Shown here piece after piece: positions 50,581-59,272 of a DNA stretch of 64,000 nt (positions are counted from its first letter, which is position 1; every line of letters starts with the position of its first letter). The position numbers were made by a program, and so were the translations under genes. Below the pieces are notes generated by a model. That model had not been told where the DNA came from. It saw only the letters and a program-made list of their open reading frames with translations, and did not search any database. Location: positions 62,001-126,000 of the forward strand of contig JADFAL010000026.1 in assembly GCA_015665275.1 (NCBI GenBank). The letters run 5' to 3'. The DNA is from Flavobacteriales bacterium. Its GTDB lineage: Bacteria > Bacteroidota > Bacteroidia > Flavobacteriales_D > Crocinitomicaceae.

Positions 50581-51945
50581 TTACGCAGGATATAAAAAAG
50601 TATTCTTCCGATTTACAAGTTTCCAACTCGGTATCATCTCGATTATGGCCAAGAGGAAAACAACACCATACTCTAAATAAATCCATCCTTCGGGAATTTC
50701 ATACGTTTCGCCATAAGATACATACGTCCCAAAAATTAGTACGGACCAAACCAAAGTATAAATGGTACGCGTTAAAACAGCCAGCGGAATGAGAATTGTG
50801 ATGTACCACGGATGAACAATTGGAGAAAAGAAGAAATAAATGGTAAAGAGCAGCAATAGCGTCCACTCCATTGAGCGTTTCTGAAGAAACACAACGGCAG
50901 CGCCGAGAATGATAGAAAAGTACGGTAAGATTCCAGCCACCGTTTCACGTGGTTCATGCCAATGGTATTTGGTCGCAATTTCAAGCAATCCGTAATACGT
51001 TGCAGAGTTGAAAGCAAACAAATTGAAGAACAAATCGGTGCTCTCGCCAAAGTTAGATAGTGTCTCGAAGTCCACAATTGTCCTGAAGAAGAGGACCGCA
51101 AGCAAAACAGAAACAACACTCGTCAACAACCACTTTTTCCAATGGAATTGTAGAAACAAAGCGCCCAAAAGAAAAATGGGAGTCAGTTTCGTCATGATGG
51201 CTAAGGAAGCCATTACTGCTGTTTGGAACCACTTATTCTTGTAGGCATAATACAATGTCGCTAAAATGAAGGTGATTGCAATTCCCTCGAAATGCAGATT
51301 TCCGACCAACTCCAGAATCACGAACGGATGCCACCAATACACTGCTATCAAAGATTCACGATTTTGACGTCGAAGCAAGGCGCGTAGTAAGAAGAACGAA
51401 ACCACCTCGGCGATGAGCATCCAAACGCGAAGGAGAACCAAATTGCCGTTGTTGGGCGATCCTACGAAGGTACCCGAATAAAAGATCCACTGATTGACAG
51501 CCGGATACACCGAATAATAGTGCTTCGAATTCATCCCTCTCGGAAATGCATCGCTATGCGCATGAAGCAGCTCATCGTATTTCTCTTGATTATCTCCGCT
51601 TACATTTTCTTTGTACTCATCTGGAACAAAAGCGAAAACATTGTAGCCGTCTCTCAACAATTCACCATCCCATGTAAATCGATAAAAATCATCCGATAAT
51701 GAAGGAGTAGCGAACAACAGGACAAGTCGAAAACCTAAACCGATCGAAAATAATATCCACCAATCTTTTCTAGGTAACAGGCGGTAGATGAGAATGCACA
51801 ATAGAATCAGCGCACCGAAAACAGAGAAAAGAATAAGGTGATCTGTTCTTGGCGTTTCATAGCCCAGCCAATAGAATCCGAATACAGCGAGTGCTAATAA
51901 GGGAACAAGCAACCACCATTTCAATTTGTCTGAGAAGTGCATCAA
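50581..51945 (-). CDS. Polytopic membrane glycosyltransferase, GT-C-like (mannosyltransferase type)
   Basis: The 454-aa protein has about 11 hydrophobic segments. After the third helix comes FATPSLSDDFYRFTWDGELLRDGYNVFAF, the acidic extracytoplasmic loop usual in GT-C enzymes, with the D-D-x-x-R-x-x-W-D pattern; VWMLIAEVVSFFLL and KLTPIFLLGALFLQF follow. The loop NSKHYYSVYPAVNQWIFY is also typical. GT-C enzymes use lipid-linked sugars (for example polyprenyl-phosphate-mannose) on the outer face of the inner membrane. Last gene of the five-gene envelope unit; start overlaps the MORN gene stop as ATGA. Acceptor unknown; the MORN or barrel partners may be targets. Confidence 0.75.
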   Translation of the reverse strand: MMHFSDKLKWWLLVPLLALAVFGFYWLGYETPRTDHLILFSVFGALILLCILIYRLLPRKDWWILFSIGLGFRLVLLFATPSLSDDFYRFTWDGELLRDGYNVFAFVPDEYKENVSGDNQEKYDELLHAHSDAFPRGMNSKHYYSVYPAVNQWIFYSGTFVGSPNNGNLVLLRVWMLIAEVVSFFLLRALLRRQNRESLIAVYWWHPFVILELVGNLHFEGIAITFILATLYYAYKNKWFQTAVMASLAIMTKLTPIFLLGALFLQFHWKKWLLTSVVSVLLAVLFFRTIVDFETLSNFGESTDLFFNLFAFNSATYYGLLEIATKYHWHEPRETVAGILPYFSIILGAAVVFLQKRSMEWTLLLLFTIYFFFSPIVHPWYITILIPLAVLTRTIYTLVWSVLIFGTYVSYGETYEIPEGWIYLEYGVVFLLAIIEMIPSWKLVNRKNTFLYPA

Positions 51946-52937
51946 AGAGGAGCGTAGTCGGTTAACTTATCGTTCTTGAATTGACACTTGTATCGCTTCC
52001 CGTTGTATTTACAAATGGCCGCTCCGTGCTTTTGACCTTGCTTCCAACTACCATCGTAAGAATCACCGGAAGACTTATTCAATTTTCCTTTTCCGTCTTT
52101 CAATCCGTAGGCGAAATTCCCGCGGTACTCATCTCCATTCGGATATTTCTTCCATCCACTACCATGCGGCTTGTCTTTTTTGAAGGTTCCGATGTAATGC
52201 GCTCCGTCCGACCATTTCAAGTTTCCTTCACCCGATTTCACTCCGAAGTAAAAATTCCCGTAGTAATACGATCCGTTTGCATAAGAATAAGAAGCCGTTC
52301 CGTGCAATTTCCCCTTTGACCAATTTCCTTTAATAGCCACCCCAGATTTTGTAGTGAAAACTCCATAGCCGCTTCGGTCTCCATTCTTGTAATGTCCTTT
52401 GTAAAGGTCTCCATTCGGTCTGGAGTAGATCCCATATCCGTAAAAAGCATCGTTTTGAAAGTCTCCCTGATAGGTGTCGTTGTTCGACATGGTATACTTA
52501 CCAAACCCGTGCTTCTTTCCATCTTTCCAATCCCCCGAATATTGAATGCCATTGGTTTTTTTTAACGTACCATAGCCATTTCGCTTTCCATATGCATATT
52601 CCCCTTCGTAGGTATTTCCATTGGCGAAGAACATTCGGCCGAATCCGTGCAATGCATAATTCTGGAATTCTCCTTTGTACACGTTTCCATTGTCGTAATT
52701 AAAGACTCCGTAGCCGTGCATCTTTCCATTCTTCCAAGCACCAACGTACAATTCACCTTGAGGATTTGTGTACTTTCCTTGCCCTTCCGCTTGTCCGTTC
52801 TTCCATTCTCCAAAGTACTGTTCACCTTTCTCATTTCGATAGGTTCCGATACCGTTTTCACAGTCTCCACTGATGCAGCCCGCAATTGCCGGAGATGACA
52901 CCAGTAGAAAAAATGCTATATAGAAGAATTGTTTCAT
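51942..52937 (-). CDS. Secreted MORN-repeat protein (about 12 repeats)
   Basis: A signal peptide (MKQFFYIAFFLLVSSPAIAG) is followed by about 12 MORN repeats of 23 residues: GEQYFGEWKNGQAEGQGKY, GELYVGAWKNGKMHGYGVF, GNVYKGEFQNYALHGFGRM and so on to the end. MORN repeats give an elongated beta-hairpin stack that can bind lipid or protein surfaces. Exported MORN proteins in Bacteroidota are common but uncharacterised. The start follows the BamA-like stop with no gap, and its stop overlaps the GT-C-like start. Confidence 0.85.
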   Translation of the reverse strand: MKQFFYIAFFLLVSSPAIAGCISGDCENGIGTYRNEKGEQYFGEWKNGQAEGQGKYTNPQGELYVGAWKNGKMHGYGVFNYDNGNVYKGEFQNYALHGFGRMFFANGNTYEGEYAYGKRNGYGTLKKTNGIQYSGDWKDGKKHGFGKYTMSNNDTYQGDFQNDAFYGYGIYSRPNGDLYKGHYKNGDRSGYGVFTTKSGVAIKGNWSKGKLHGTASYSYANGSYYYGNFYFGVKSGEGNLKWSDGAHYIGTFKKDKPHGSGWKKYPNGDEYRGNFAYGLKDGKGKLNKSSGDSYDGSWKQGQKHGAAICKYNGKRYKCQFKNDKLTDYAPL

Positions 52938-54200
52938 TTAAAAAAATTGACCGAATCCAACGACAAAAGCCCCCTGGTTCAGATCGGTTAAATTGAATGA
53001 ATAATCAAATCGAATGATAGTGCGATACAACCATTTGGAATGCAGTCGAACCCCGAGACCAGCATATCGATAAATCATGGTTTCATCCACGAAATCGCGG
53101 AAATCCCAGCCTGCCGCACGAAGCGTTCCAACATCCGAAAAAACAGTTGATTGCAATGTAAACCATTTATTATCCCAAACGGAATGATGGTACTCGAAGT
53201 TGAATATGATTTCAGCTGTTCCTCGCGCTACACGGTTTCCACTTCCACGGATATTTTCGTAGTTATCAATTAGGAAAGGTGCAAACGGACCTTCGTTATT
53301 TGTAGCAATACCCAGTCGGTTGCGAACGGCTAGGTTACCTCTCTTCCCAATCAATTTGAACCAACGCAAATCATTTGTGACCTTTACAAATGGTTGCTGG
53401 AATCCGAATGTTTCAATGTACTCAGCATGTACCCGATTCATGATTCCTTCCCGCCGTTCATTATGGAAATTAATGCGTCGCCACTGTGTTCCGGCCCGAA
53501 CTTGATATTTGTGAAAGGCGAAACGTTGTCCGTTATTGATCATCATGTCGAAAAATCCGACAGAGTCCGAAATATTTTGATACCGTTCGTACATGTACAT
53601 GCCTCCAACGCTCACATTCCAGTTGCGTTTCAACCAATATCTTCCCTCTGCAGAAATATGATAATTATCGAAGTTGAAATCACGCGGCCCTTCATCGAAA
53701 TAAAGCGGTTCTACAGAAGCATACGTTCCTAATACGACTGAGTGTCCTGTTTTTCCATTTCGATGGACAGGAGACGAATGAAAGATTTTACCAGAATGAC
53801 GATCATAAAATCGATATTCTAGTCCGAAGTGTTGACCGCGGCCTAAGAAATTGATGTCGGTAACTCCAACGGAGAAATTGATATTCTGGCTGGATGCTAC
53901 GTTTCCAAACGAGGGATATACATAGCGTGCCTCATCGATAATGTAGCAGAGAACAGACTTCTCGTTGATTGTGTCCATTTTCCATGTAACATCGAAAAAC
54001 ATGTTGAGATCTTTCAACTCTTGAACATCGGCTAGGATGGCATCCTCTTGAATGGAATCTCCCGGCTCTACACGTACCCATTGCATCACGTAATCAGACT
54101 TTGTTCTGCGCAAGTTTTCAATCGCAATGCTATCCACGCGAACTTGTCCGAAACTTTGAAGTCCGGCAAATAAAAAAAATATGCAAATTAACTCACGCAT
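52938..54200 (-). CDS. BamA/TamA-like (Omp85) outer-membrane protein with one POTRA-like domain
   Basis: From the ATG at 54200 the protein has 420 aa and a signal peptide (MRELICIFFLFAGLQSFG). A single POTRA-like domain follows (VRVDSIAIENLRRTKSDYVMQWVRVEPGDS, AILADVQELKDLNMFFDVTW), then a 16-strand-like barrel with INFSVGVTDINFLGRGQHFGLEYR, IRGSGNRVARGTAEIIFNFEYHH (the RGxGN gate region) and GAFVVGFGQFF at the end. It is smaller than BamA (about 800 aa), so a transport or assembly helper for its neighbours is inferred. An upstream ATG at 54272 adds 24 residues that precede the signal. Starts 4 bp after the lipoprotein gene. Confidence 0.82.
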   Translation of the reverse strand: MRELICIFFLFAGLQSFGQVRVDSIAIENLRRTKSDYVMQWVRVEPGDSIQEDAILADVQELKDLNMFFDVTWKMDTINEKSVLCYIIDEARYVYPSFGNVASSQNINFSVGVTDINFLGRGQHFGLEYRFYDRHSGKIFHSSPVHRNGKTGHSVVLGTYASVEPLYFDEGPRDFNFDNYHISAEGRYWLKRNWNVSVGGMYMYERYQNISDSVGFFDMMINNGQRFAFHKYQVRAGTQWRRINFHNERREGIMNRVHAEYIETFGFQQPFVKVTNDLRWFKLIGKRGNLAVRNRLGIATNNEGPFAPFLIDNYENIRGSGNRVARGTAEIIFNFEYHHSVWDNKWFTLQSTVFSDVGTLRAAGWDFRDFVDETMIYRYAGLGVRLHSKWLYRTIIRFDYSFNLTDLNQGAFVVGFGQFF

Positions 54201-54204
54201 TACA

Positions 54205-54936
54205 TTAGAACGATGACGTTCCGAAGGTACGAACCCAATTGTTTTCTCCCACTCCCATATTCGTATAAACATACGAATCCTGCGCGTCCAAGGTTGGACT
54301 CATTGTAGGTGTTACGTTCAGCACAAAATTGGACAAATCATAGAAATCCCACTCTTTCTCTTCCGTGTAAACACCGGATACAAAATCATTCGCTGCGTTT
54401 GAAATCAACGAGAAATAAATCACATTTCCTTTCACTGGATCGGCGAACCAATTGAATTCTGGTTGTAGGGAATCGCCCATAACGGCAAGCTTATTTGAAA
54501 TATCAACTGTTGGATGCGAATCCGCGCGAAGTAAAATAGGATCACTCACATGATACGAAAATCCCGTGGAATAAGTCACAATCACCCATTTATCTGTATA
54601 ATATTTTGAAACAGTGAACCGCCCCATTCGACCATTAAACAATACTTCCGGCGCTTCATTTACTTTAGAGTAATAACACAAATCATCTTTCTTCCCTTCT
54701 TCCGATTTCACATAAAGAGACGCTGTTGAAGCTCCATCCACATTGTAATAGAAAATACTTATTGGTCGTTCTGTACTCCCCATGAATTCCTCCATGTTCC
54801 CTGCTGCGCATGCAATGAGGAAATCTTCAGTTCTTCCTTGATTTTCTGCTACAAACTGTTCTAAATCACTTTGCGTCGGTTTCTTATTGCACGCAGCGAG
54901 AACCAAAACGCCTAGTAGGATTGCTGTTATTCTCAT
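54205..54936 (-). CDS. Lipoprotein of unknown function (243 aa)
   Basis: A lipoprotein signal (MRITAILLGVLVLAAC, Cys16) is followed by a helical LEQFVAENQGRTEDFLIACAAGN segment and a beta-rich core (FYYNVDGASTASLYVKSEEG, FNGRMGRFTVSKYYTDKWVIVTYS). I do not recognise a domain. The start overlaps the DUF547 gene stop by 4 bp and the stop lies 4 bp before the BamA-like start, so it is expressed as part of the same unit. A role as a periplasmic or outer-membrane accessory of that unit is inference. Confidence 0.6.
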   Translation of the reverse strand: MRITAILLGVLVLAACNKKPTQSDLEQFVAENQGRTEDFLIACAAGNMEEFMGSTERPISIFYYNVDGASTASLYVKSEEGKKDDLCYYSKVNEAPEVLFNGRMGRFTVSKYYTDKWVIVTYSTGFSYHVSDPILLRADSHPTVDISNKLAVMGDSLQPEFNWFADPVKGNVIYFSLISNAANDFVSGVYTEEKEWDFYDLSNFVLNVTPTMSPTLDAQDSYVYTNMGVGENNWVRTFGTSSF

Positions 54937-56528
54937 TTCGTGACATATTTAATTCCAAGATTGAATGTTGATCCTAATCCTGTATTTACGCCGCGAACAA
55001 AGTTGGTATACAAGAGCTCGATAGTAATATTCGATACCGGTTGATACTTGACACCAGCACCCAAAGATGTCCAATTTGCCGGGATCACCCAATCCGTATT
55101 CGCTTGTTCAAAATCCAAGGTTGATCTTGGTGTGTGCTGTGCGATTCCATAAACCGTCCACTTGGAGGTTGGAAAGTAACTTCCGATCACTGTCATCGGC
55201 ATGTCAATGTGCGATATTTGATTGCTCCGGTATTTGAATCGAATCAAGGCGTCGATTTCTGTGAACAATTGAAACTTGTTCCATGTCTTGGTATAGAAAA
55301 TTTGATTCCACATTGTTACGCGATCCCAATCGGCCCAATACAGCGATTCTGATCCGTTTGATCCTTCTGGATTTGTAATCGTTGGAATATAAACGGTTGA
55401 TTGAATGGAAAGATCTTTTACGGATTTAAAAGGAGCCACTTTTGCTCGAAGTCCAACAGAGGTGAGTCCAAATCGTGTAGAATCTGTATTCGTGAACGCG
55501 AAAGGTGCCGCTACTCCTGCTGCTGTAGTATCAGGTGTTCTTCCCGAAGCTCGGAGGTTTAGATCTAGTCCTACATTGATCCGCCGCTTTTTATCAACTC
55601 CAATTGAGAATTGCAGTAGAGAAGTCATAAACGTTTCTCGCGTGCCTGAGAACTCATTTCCGAGCCAATTCCCTCTCGTTTGGGTATATACCGTGTTGAA
55701 CATCGTATAATCCATTTGACCACGACCTAACAAGGTTCCTGCAGTAAATGTTTGTAGGTTGATGACATTTCCGCCTGTATCGAGTCCACGTTTTGGTGTA
55801 AGCATGGGAACTTCCTTTAAAACTTGGCTCTCATTAAGGGTCCAATCGTAATCGTAATATTCCACCTTCGTGCTTTCAAAAGGCGTAGTTCTGAATCCGT
55901 TGATATACTCCAACACAGCATCTGTATTTTTGCCAAAATCGGTTCCGTACCACTGAAATATTTGAGACAAATACACTTTTCCATCTTCTTCGTAAACAAA
56001 TCCTTCGTTATTCAACGCGTTCGCCGTTCTGCTGTTTAAGTGCTCTTCCAAAGTCTCCGGTTGAAACGCTTTGTTATCAATCGGTGGGCAATCAATAGCT
56101 CCACACACCAATACAAAATGGTAACGTGGATCTGGATACTTTTTTCGCATAATGTTATTCTCCAAATGATTCAGTGTGATGCCTTCGCCCCCAACATTAA
56201 ATGTGTTCACCTCGAAGAATCCTGAAACGGACATGGGAGATGTTATAGGATAGTTATCGATCACTTGCTTGATCACTACCAAATTGTATGCGTTGATTAG
56301 AAAGGCCTTCCGCGTATTTGGTCCCGCGCTTGCATAATCGGCTGTTCCAACAAATTCCATGAGCGTGTCCAACTCTGCGGTATTCATGTTTTGATAATCC
56401 ACGCGACCAAATGAGACGTGTTCACCAAGGAACGCATCTGTGCGATCGAAGAAATCATTAAAATTAGAGATTTGGGCATTTGCTGCCGCAGACGCCAGAA
56501 CAACCAGCGCGAGTAAGATTTTCTTCAT
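54933..56528 (-). CDS. DUF547 protein fused to an outer-membrane-like beta-barrel
   Basis: The 531-aa protein has a signal peptide (MKKILLALVVLASAAANA), then a DUF547 domain (about residues 30-235: FLINAYNLVVIKQVIDNYPI, GITLNHLENNIMRKKYPDPRYHFVLVCGAIDCPPI). The remaining 290 residues are alternating aromatic/polar strands (SLLQFSIGVDKKRRINVGLDLNLR, VGLRAKVAPF, FQLFTEIDALIRFKYR, TIELLYTNFVRG) ending FNLGIKYVTK, as in an outer-membrane barrel. DUF547 proteins normally stop near 250-270 aa, so this looks like a fusion. It heads the five-gene envelope unit. Substrate and role unknown. Confidence 0.75.
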   Translation of the reverse strand: MKKILLALVVLASAAANAQISNFNDFFDRTDAFLGEHVSFGRVDYQNMNTAELDTLMEFVGTADYASAGPNTRKAFLINAYNLVVIKQVIDNYPITSPMSVSGFFEVNTFNVGGEGITLNHLENNIMRKKYPDPRYHFVLVCGAIDCPPIDNKAFQPETLEEHLNSRTANALNNEGFVYEEDGKVYLSQIFQWYGTDFGKNTDAVLEYINGFRTTPFESTKVEYYDYDWTLNESQVLKEVPMLTPKRGLDTGGNVINLQTFTAGTLLGRGQMDYTMFNTVYTQTRGNWLGNEFSGTRETFMTSLLQFSIGVDKKRRINVGLDLNLRASGRTPDTTAAGVAAPFAFTNTDSTRFGLTSVGLRAKVAPFKSVKDLSIQSTVYIPTITNPEGSNGSESLYWADWDRVTMWNQIFYTKTWNKFQLFTEIDALIRFKYRSNQISHIDMPMTVIGSYFPTSKWTVYGIAQHTPRSTLDFEQANTDWVIPANWTSLGAGVKYQPVSNITIELLYTNFVRGVNTGLGSTFNLGIKYVTK

Positions 56529-56628
56529 AAGGATAATAAAACTCTCGCTGAATAAGTCGTATGGGATCCGAGTTCCTTACAGAAAAGGTGATGTTTCTGG
56601 ACGGGTAATGTTGGAATGCTAACTATCA

Positions 56629-57087
56629 TTATTCATTAATGATGTCTTTGATATAAACATCTTGATAAAAGGCTCGACGATTAATTCTGCGATTGCAACT
56701 ATTCTCATAAACGATATCGACCTTAATTTTTACAATTACCTGAGCCAATGAATCCTCAATTACATCAGTATAAATGTATTCTCCCAATTCTGATTTGCTC
56801 TTTATCAAACTGTCGACATCCGCATTACATAAATCTGTCTTTGAGTTCATTCGAACTGAATAACAATTTATAATGGACCCTCCCTTTGTTATAAGTGGTC
56901 GTACAATTTTGATATTTTCATAACCTAGAGAATCTAGCTTTCGAACAAACCTTTTTTCCTTCGCGGTTATTGGTCCAAATTCAGATTCAATTGCATTCGC
57001 TTCATATTTATAGTCACTGTAACATGAAACCACCGGAACTACAATGAATAAAGCCAGTATTCGTTTAAACAATGTCAACCTTTCCAT
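56629..57087 (-). CDS. Putative lipoprotein of unknown function (152 aa)
   Basis: The N-terminus MERLTLFKRILALFIVVPVVSCYSDYKYEAN contains a hydrophobic stretch with a VVSC lipobox-like end, so Cys22 may be lipidated. The mature part has alternating charged and hydrophobic strands (KRFVRKLDSLGYENIKIVR, VIVKIKVDIVYENSC) with three Cys. I do not recognise a family. It lies 6 bp downstream of the DUF721 gene on the same strand. Confidence is limited by short length and unremarkable content. Confidence 0.5.
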   Translation of the reverse strand: MERLTLFKRILALFIVVPVVSCYSDYKYEANAIESEFGPITAKEKRFVRKLDSLGYENIKIVRPLITKGGSIINCYSVRMNSKTDLCNADVDSLIKSKSELGEYIYTDVIEDSLAQVIVKIKVDIVYENSCNRRINRRAFYQDVYIKDIINE

Positions 57088-57093
57088 TTCAAT

Positions 57094-57396
57094 CTAACCA
57101 AACCAAACATCATCGATAATCTCAAAGCCTGAGAATTCGTTCACGCGCTGAATGATAATCGTTTTCCCCTGCAACAATTCATCGCGCATTACAGAAGACC
57201 CCAATTTAAGCATGAGTTTCTTGTTTTTGATCTTGATTTCAGTAGTTCGATTTGCAACGGCTGTCCCCATCAATTCAGGCCAGGCGTTGATTACGTCCAG
57301 TTCTTTCATCTTGCCATCCAAACCGTAGGCCTTCAACCAGCGCTCTAAGACGTCCTTTAATGGAGCTTCGTTCGATGTTCGTTTTAAATCACTCAT
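57094..57396 (-). CDS. DUF721 (DciA-like) protein
   Basis: The 100-aa protein matches DUF721: APLKDVLERWLKAYGLDGKMKELDVINAWPELMGTAVANRTTEIKI, then KKLMLKLGSSVMRDELLQGKTIIIQRVNE. DUF721 includes DciA, the helicase loader of bacteria that lack DnaC or DnaI, and related RecF-linked proteins; Bacteroidota rely on such proteins in this position. The start overlaps the recF stop by 8 bp, so expression is coupled, and the neighbours support a DNA replication role. A short N-terminus means the loader activity is not proven from sequence. Confidence 0.85.
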   Translation of the reverse strand: MSDLKRTSNEAPLKDVLERWLKAYGLDGKMKELDVINAWPELMGTAVANRTTEIKIKNKKLMLKLGSSVMRDELLQGKTIIIQRVNEFSGFEIIDDVWFG

Positions 57397-58540
57397 TCAA
57401 ACTCAATTTTACTCCACCGCCAGAGGCAGCAGCGGAGCTAATTTCTTCGATCTGACAATCATTTACGCGAAACAATTTGCATTGGAGATTACTATCACTG
57501 AATATTTTCTCAACACGCTCCAAATCTGTATCCGTTACTAAAACCTGTCCAAAGAACTGATCACTGACCAATTGCATCAATCGTTCTACACGTGTATGAT
57601 CGAGTTTGTCAAAAATGTCATCCAATAATAGAACCGGAGTCGTATTCAAATGCTGCTTCAACCATTCATATTGCGCCAATCGAATTGCAATGATAAACGA
57701 TTTCTGCTGTCCTTGCGAACCAAATTTCTTCACCGGGTGCCCTTTGATCTGGAACAACAAATCGTCTCGGTGCGTTCCTGCGTTGGAATAACGCTTCATG
57801 GCATCCTTTCGTTCGTAAAGCTCTAACAATTCTTCCATGGAGTGCTCGTGCAGCTGCGATTTGTACTCAAGCGTCACCTCCTCTTGATCCAATCCAATTG
57901 CCGAATAATGACGCTGAAAAACGGGAATAAACTCATCCAGAAAGGCTTTTCTACGTTCGAAAATTTGATGTCCGAGGTCAATCATTTGCACATTCCAAAC
58001 ATCTATTGACTCACGATCGAACAAGCGATGCTCGGCCATATTTTTCAATAAAGCGTTCCGATGTTCCAAAACGCGGCTGTACCGTTGAATGCATTCCAAA
58101 TACTTTCGATCGAACTGTGCGATAATTCCGTCCATCCACTTTCTACGCAATTCACTTCCTTCAGAAATCAAATCACGGTCGTAGGGCGAAATCATCACTG
58201 CTGGGAATTGACCAATATGATCCGCCAGTTTCTCGTATTCTTTCTTATTTCGACGAAAAACCTTCTTCGCTCCCATTTTTACCGCACAATGAATCCCGAT
58301 TTCCTGCTCCTCTTTATTCCAAGTTCCCTGAATGGAAAAGAAAGGTTGATCGAAGCGAATATTCTGGCGGTCGATGACATTCATGTACGACTTGCAAATG
58401 CTCAGATAATGCACCGCATCTAGGATATTCGTCTTACCTGCACCATTATTTCCAACGAAACAATTGATCCCAGAAGAGAGTTGAATCTCGGCTTCTTCGT
58501 AATTCTTGAAATTAATGAGCTGTAAGTTCTGTAGATGCAT
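57389..58540 (-). CDS. recF: DNA replication and repair protein RecF
   Basis: From the ATG at 58540 the protein has 383 aa, opening MHLQNLQLINFKNYEEAEI. The Walker A motif GNNGAGKT is at 30-37; the ABC-type signature lies near KKFGSQGQQKSFIIAIRLAQYEWL and Walker B in PVLLLDDIFDKLDHTR. RecF is an SMC-like ATPase that loads RecA at gaps through RecO/RecR and helps restart replication. An ATG at 58636 would add 32 residues that are not family-like. recF and the DUF721 gene form an operon on the minus strand, divergent from the TPR gene. Confidence 0.95.
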   Translation of the reverse strand: MHLQNLQLINFKNYEEAEIQLSSGINCFVGNNGAGKTNILDAVHYLSICKSYMNVIDRQNIRFDQPFFSIQGTWNKEEQEIGIHCAVKMGAKKVFRRNKKEYEKLADHIGQFPAVMISPYDRDLISEGSELRRKWMDGIIAQFDRKYLECIQRYSRVLEHRNALLKNMAEHRLFDRESIDVWNVQMIDLGHQIFERRKAFLDEFIPVFQRHYSAIGLDQEEVTLEYKSQLHEHSMEELLELYERKDAMKRYSNAGTHRDDLLFQIKGHPVKKFGSQGQQKSFIIAIRLAQYEWLKQHLNTTPVLLLDDIFDKLDHTRVERLMQLVSDQFFGQVLVTDTDLERVEKIFSDSNLQCKLFRVNDCQIEEISSAAASGGGVKLSLNE

Positions 58541-58587
58541 CCCAACAAATTTAGTTGAATTCACAGAATATCTTCGATGAATACTTG

Positions 58588-58615
58588 ATTGATGTTCCAA
58601 AAAAAAACTATTTTT
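58588..58615 (+). promoter_or_regulatory. Candidate promoter for the TPR-ribH-glmM unit
   Basis: TTG at 58588-58590 and TATTTTTG at 58608-58615 match the Bacteroidota -33 and -7 elements with a 17-bp spacer, the best promoter candidate in the window. The -7 box is 20 bp before the ATG at 58636. The same region also holds the recF upstream DNA. Confidence 0.5.
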
Positions 58616-58635
58616 GCTCCGCCTAAAATTCAACA

Positions 58636-59271
58636 ATGTTAGAAGACATCTCAGGTCAGCAGATTAAAGACCAATTCAAAAAGAACAAACGCCTTAGAAT
58701 TATCGCCTTTTCCGTGGGTGGAGTTTTGTTACTCGTATTGGGATATTTTATTTGGTATCAAATGTTTTTCCTTCCAGCGAACGAGAAATCGAAAGATTCA
58801 TACTGGGAAGGATTGAACTATGCCAAAAAGGATTCAACGGAAGTTGCAGTTGAGGAGTTCAGAGCAGCTGTTCGTAAATACGACGGAAAAGTTGGAGGTG
58901 AAGTAGCGCAATTCTTGTACGCTCGCCAGTTGATGAGCCAAGGAGAATTCAAAAAAGCATTCAACGAGTTGGAGGAAGTTGATTTGGAAGACTCATATGT
59001 AAGTGTTCTTTGCGTTGGTTTGAAAGCAGATTGTCAATCCGAAATGGAAAAGTATTCTGAAGCATCAAAAATGTATTTGGAAGCAGCCAATATGATTGAC
59101 AACGATTTTACAACGCCAATGTACTTGCACAAAGCTGCAGGATGTGCTGTAGAATTGAAAGACTTCAAGAAAGCAAAGAAATACTACAAGCGAATTATTG
59201 CTGATTACCCCCAATACGCTACTCAAAAAGATATTGAGCGTTACTACGCTAGTGTTAAGTACATCAAATAA
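58636..59271 (+). CDS. Membrane-anchored TPR protein (YfgM-like)
   Basis: The 211-aa protein has a short basic N-terminus, a TM helix at about residues 21-43 (RIIAFSVGGVLLLVLGYFIWYQMFF), and a helical tetratricopeptide region: KSKDSYWEGLNYAKKDSTEVAVEEFRAA, GEVAQFLYARQLMSQGEFKKAFNEL, EKYSEASKMYLEAANMI, KDFKKAKKYYKRIIADYP. This resembles E. coli YfgM, which stands beside the BamB/SecYEG assembly line. It likely recruits partners in the periplasm. It is followed by ribH at 1 bp and glmM, so the three are probably one operon with the promoter at 58588. Confidence 0.88.
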   Translation: MLEDISGQQIKDQFKKNKRLRIIAFSVGGVLLLVLGYFIWYQMFFLPANEKSKDSYWEGLNYAKKDSTEVAVEEFRAAVRKYDGKVGGEVAQFLYARQLMSQGEFKKAFNELEEVDLEDSYVSVLCVGLKADCQSEMEKYSEASKMYLEAANMIDNDFTTPMYLHKAAGCAVELKDFKKAKKYYKRIIADYPQYATQKDIERYYASVKYIK

Positions 59272-59272
59272 T

